DNA from: Acanthaster planci
Taxonomy: Eukaryota; Echinodermata; Asteroidea; Valvatida; Acanthasteridae
Reading direction: 5' to 3'
DNA: 64,000 bases
Assembly: GCF_001949145.1 (NCBI RefSeq)
Contig: NW_019091612.1
Span: forward strand, 107,275 to 171,274
Made by a program: the position numbers and the translations under genes
Shown: positions 60,701 through 64,000 of the stretch, one piece after another
Numbering within the stretch: position 1 is the first letter of the stretch
Layout: every line of letters starts with the position of its first letter
Notes under the pieces: model-generated
What the model saw: the letters and a program-made list of their open reading frames with translations, nothing else
Database searches by the model: none
What the model was told of the DNA's origin: nothing

Positions 60701-63700
60701 ATTGGCTGTAGCATCTCATCCTGAAGATTACTAGACAGAAAATATTGTAGTCATTTCATGCAGCTGAAACAGGAGATTAACATGGGGCTTATGGGTCACA
60801 TGTGCAATACCAAATTTACCAAACCATATATGCACACCATTATAAATTAATCAGAAACTTATTTGTGTGATCCAATATGGTGGCCTTGTTTAATACCGAT
60901 GCGGTGTTGATACAAGCCATGTCATGGCAGGACGTCTTGCCATGTTGTCAGCATGCAGGCAAGTGCAGGGCACACAGGGCTCTACAATTGACACCAATTT
61001 TTTTAATCAAATAAAATCCTAGCAGACTGGCCTTGGGTTCAATATTGAGGACTGCGTGCTGCCAAGGGGGCAACGTTGCAGGGATTGTTGGATACAGTTG
61101 TGTTGATTCAGACAGAGAGGCATGCTGAGAGATCTATCAGGTGTTGATGTACAAGGAGGAATTGGTTTGAATTGACCGTGTAAGTCCAAATAAAAATGAT
61201 TTTAAAAGTCCCATTTAGTAGCTTTATTTTCACTGACTACATGTAGCTGTTTTCTTTTACTCACTATCTGAGAATGTAATGCAATCCAATTAATACTTCG
61301 ATGACAGTTTCGTCAGTCTCCCAATGACATTGTTTTATTTTTTTCCAATATCTCAGCAGGTGCTCTACCACAGCTTTTTGTCTAATTGTGTCCATGGTGT
61401 AAAACACCACCAGTGCTTCACAATTTGCTCAATTTCAACCACCTTTGTCCCAGTTCAAACAATCCAGGGCTGAGTAGATGTTTCACACCTCTTAATTTAA
61501 ATGTAATCACATGAATTGCTAGGCTGGTCATGATAGGGCCAGAGAGTGACCTAAGGCACAGGTGTTAGACCAGTATCAGTTGCTTGTGTTGCTAGGTTTT
61601 GTCTTGGCAATTAGTCATTGATAAGAACAAAAGCAAACTTCTTAACAACTCTAGAGGATGACAAAGAGTAGAATGGCATAAGTCTCCCAGATATATTAGT
61701 TCCAGCACACCTCACCATCCCTAGCTTTCCTTATTGCATTGCCATGCAACTGTTCATTTAAAGCAAACAGGCACTGCACTCTAACATGTTTTGGTGTACA
61801 CGTGTTTGCCGAGGCTCATAGAAAGTACATACACTGTTGTTGAGGGTCAAAAATCTTATTATTGAACATCTTCATTCAAAATTTTAACGTTTTTGGTGTT
61901 TCCTTAAAACTTTAATGGATCAATTAAAATTGAGCTCTGTGACAGGTCTCCATACCCAACTTGGCACATAAATGTCATGCTTTTTCAGTTTTTTTGCGAT
62001 ACTTTCAACCATGAAGACATTGTTTCCTGGGTATTTGTGGAATTTTGTTGACCTGTCTTTAGCCTGGTAAGCAACCACTTCCTGTGTCAAACATGACAGT
62101 CAGTGAATTAAGTCAACAATGTGGGCAGGATTGTGAAGGGTTACAGAATGTTGTCATTTGTGAGCCACATGTACAGGAAACAAATCAAGCAACATGTATT
62201 GGGCAGCACGGTGCCATAAAACAAAAGAGATAGTGGTTTTAAACCTGGACAGAACAGCTTTAAGCTTTGACGATTTCAGAACCCAGACTCCAGTCCAGAA
62301 TTTTGGAGATTAGAGGTTATTTTCTAGACTGGCAGAGTCTACTCTCATAAAATCGTAAAGAAATAAACACTTTTAAATTTGTTACTTTTATGCAGCAATC
62401 TAATTCCCAGTGTCACTTCACCTTCAGTGGTCTCTTAATTCTTCAAAAACTAGGATGTGCTGTTGCTATGATTTTTGCACTTGCAAACCTGATATCTGTT
62501 ATAACTGTAAAGTCTCACTGGTATCATTGAAAGTTGTACAACTACACGTACATGTAACCTGCATTGTCTTTCTTGAGCTGTCGGTATTGGTTTACATCTT
62601 GCATCATACAAACAAATTGCTTTGCTTTTTTGAAATTTTACTGGAAATGTTTCAAAGGTCACAAGAATTTTTAACAGCATCCTAAGTGTATTTCCTGCAA
62701 ACTGTGAGCCTTTAAAGTTGACAGGGCCTTTGATTTTCAAGCATTTACATTGTAGGCCTTCACAAAGCTTGTAGCATGGGGTGTTTAGTCAGGGACAACA
62801 GATAATATAGGTCTATCAAATGAAGCATTTTTTTAGATAAGAATGACATTTTTTTAGTGTAACCTGCACAAACTATGTCGCATACGTGTACATATATGTC
62901 TCATGAGCAGAAACCGGAAAACATAGGTAGGAATTATTGAATGGGTAACACAAACAGTTTGTTTTGAGAAAGTGTGTGCTGAAATACTGAGGAGGTATTT
63001 GGAAGTTGTTTTCAGCAACCAACTTTAAAAATTTATGTACAGTCAAATGAGTACCATAGATTGGGGAGATTTAAGGGGGACAAGCATACCAAATAGACTT
63101 TAGAAGATAAACTTGTTTACCCACATACCCCACTCAAAAGTAGGCCATTACTGGTTGCTCAGTTACACAAGAGAAGCTAATGCCCTGACGCCAAGATACA
63201 GAGCTCTTTACTACTGTGATTTGGAATGTCTGCCCTGTAGTCTAGCCAGTGGTCTAGTCACTGCTATCTAACTTTGCAGGGGCAATTAGACAAAAGTCCA
63301 TCTTACTTAGGGAAAGCAGGGCCAATTCAATTGAATAGGGGGCACCAAGGGTATAATACGCCAACAGGTAGTTTTCCTAAATTGTTGACCATAGTAGTAG
63401 AGTCAAACTTCAGGTAAGGACTTACATGTAGCTACAGTTGATCATGATACACTTTTCATCATCTGTACTTGATTTTCCATTTCATACATGGAAAGTGACT
63501 TAGTTTGTTTGCCTTTTTTATTATGATGGTTTATTCCACTCTTCCATTGCAGCTTCAAGGCTGAATTGAGGGCAATTAAACATAACCAAAAAATCAAATT
63601 AAGATTATTGTTAAAGCACTCAGGGGAACAAAATCCACATTGCTATGAGATATTCTGTTAAAAAGTGTTAAAAGTTAAATATGTTTGAACTTTGGTGGAT

Positions 63701-63988
63701 GATAATAGAGAAATTTCAATTACCTTTACTAAAAGGGTTAAAATTGGAAAGTATTAGGAAGAAAAGATCATTGCAGTCGCAATCTATAAACAGTTAAAAA
63801 TAGGGACTCAAAAAATTAAAACCAAAATCAATATTCTCACTCGGTACATTGGTTAATAAAGGGCTGGCACTGTTCTTGTATCTGCTGGTTTGCCTCCCGG
63901 GGAGTATTTTGGCATCCATAACCTTAATTCTAAAAGTCTGCTCTGCTGTTTAATTGCAGTAATGTCTGTTTTTGTTTGTTTTTCAAAC

Positions 63989-64000
63989 TTTCAGGAAGTT
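63989..64000 (+). other. Splice acceptor at window end
   Basis: The T-rich run TGTTTTTGTTTGTTTTTC and ACTTTCAG|GAAGTT is a strong acceptor on the + strand; six exon bases are visible. Its exon belongs to a gene lying mostly beyond the window. Confidence 0.4.

Larger units (their letters stand above)
43790..63994 (+). other. Probable intron or intergenic DNA after the 43.7-kb exon
   Basis: About 20 kb with no convincing exon on either strand. It contains the second copy of the large foldback family (45848), an 87-bp tandem array (55270-55690), a perfect palindrome (60023), a SINE (60570) and a short hairpin CCTATTGT/ACAATAGG at 51191-51209. A single donor-like CCGCAG|GTGAGG at about 47634 follows an ORF-poor sequence and was not accepted. 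Confidence 0.4.

Noticed and set aside
1-64000. CRISPR arrays, prophage, operons, toxin or defence systems
   Set aside because: Spliced animal genes throughout; tandem repeats here lack spacers, and no such genes were seen on either strand.

Overview
This is intron-rich animal DNA, not a bacterial or phage region. Coding sequence occurs only as short exons bounded by GT/AG splice sites, and the rest is AT-rich non-coding DNA full of short inverted-repeat (foldback) elements, tandem repeats and tRNA-derived SINE-like pieces. The two recognisable genes are animal orthologues. The repeat style (many palindromic MITEs, frequent ACATGTACATG motifs, a repeat beginning GGGGCCAATTTCATAGAGCTGC) suggests a marine invertebrate deuterostome, perhaps an echinoderm. 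The species assignment is inference.

Layout. (1) 12-2427, + strand: the last three coding exons of a LUC7L3-type U1 snRNP-associated splicing factor, comprising the Lys/Glu/Arg coiled segment, the RS domain and a conserved acidic tail. (2) 2428-9470: its 3' UTR or downstream region, with a pogo/Tigger-like MITE (4634-5480) and one arm of a 70-bp inverted repeat that brackets the terminal exon. (3) 9480-11290: foldback and direct repeats, then a weak minus-strand gene or pseudogene whose last two exons can be read (10760-10437). (4) 12631-23969, + strand: a complete nine-exon gene for mu-crystallin/ketimine reductase (CRYM, ornithine cyclodeaminase family). Its first exon, 1.6 kb upstream of the usual start, adds an in-frame 33-residue leader that looks like a mitochondrial targeting peptide. 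The introns hold several foldback elements, including an hAT-like MITE starting 15 bp after a splice donor. (5) 24.6-43 kb: no convincing coding exon; dispersed repeats, a tRNA-like sequence, and a 21-bp tandem repeat broken by a 288-base assembly gap. (6) 43138-43789: a TATA box followed by a candidate first coding exon of an unidentified gene. Its next exon may start at 63995, where a good splice acceptor sits six bases from the window end. The 20 kb between looks like intron.

The genes do not form a functional unit: LUC7L3 acts in nuclear splice-site selection, and CRYM in imino-acid/lysine metabolism and thyroid-hormone binding. I found no CRISPR array, operon, phage or other multi-gene system. 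The observations most worth following are the mitochondrial-type leader on CRYM, the inverted repeats flanking the LUC7L3 terminal exon, the minus-strand exon pair, and a perfect 17-bp palindrome with a 3-nt loop at 60023-60059.
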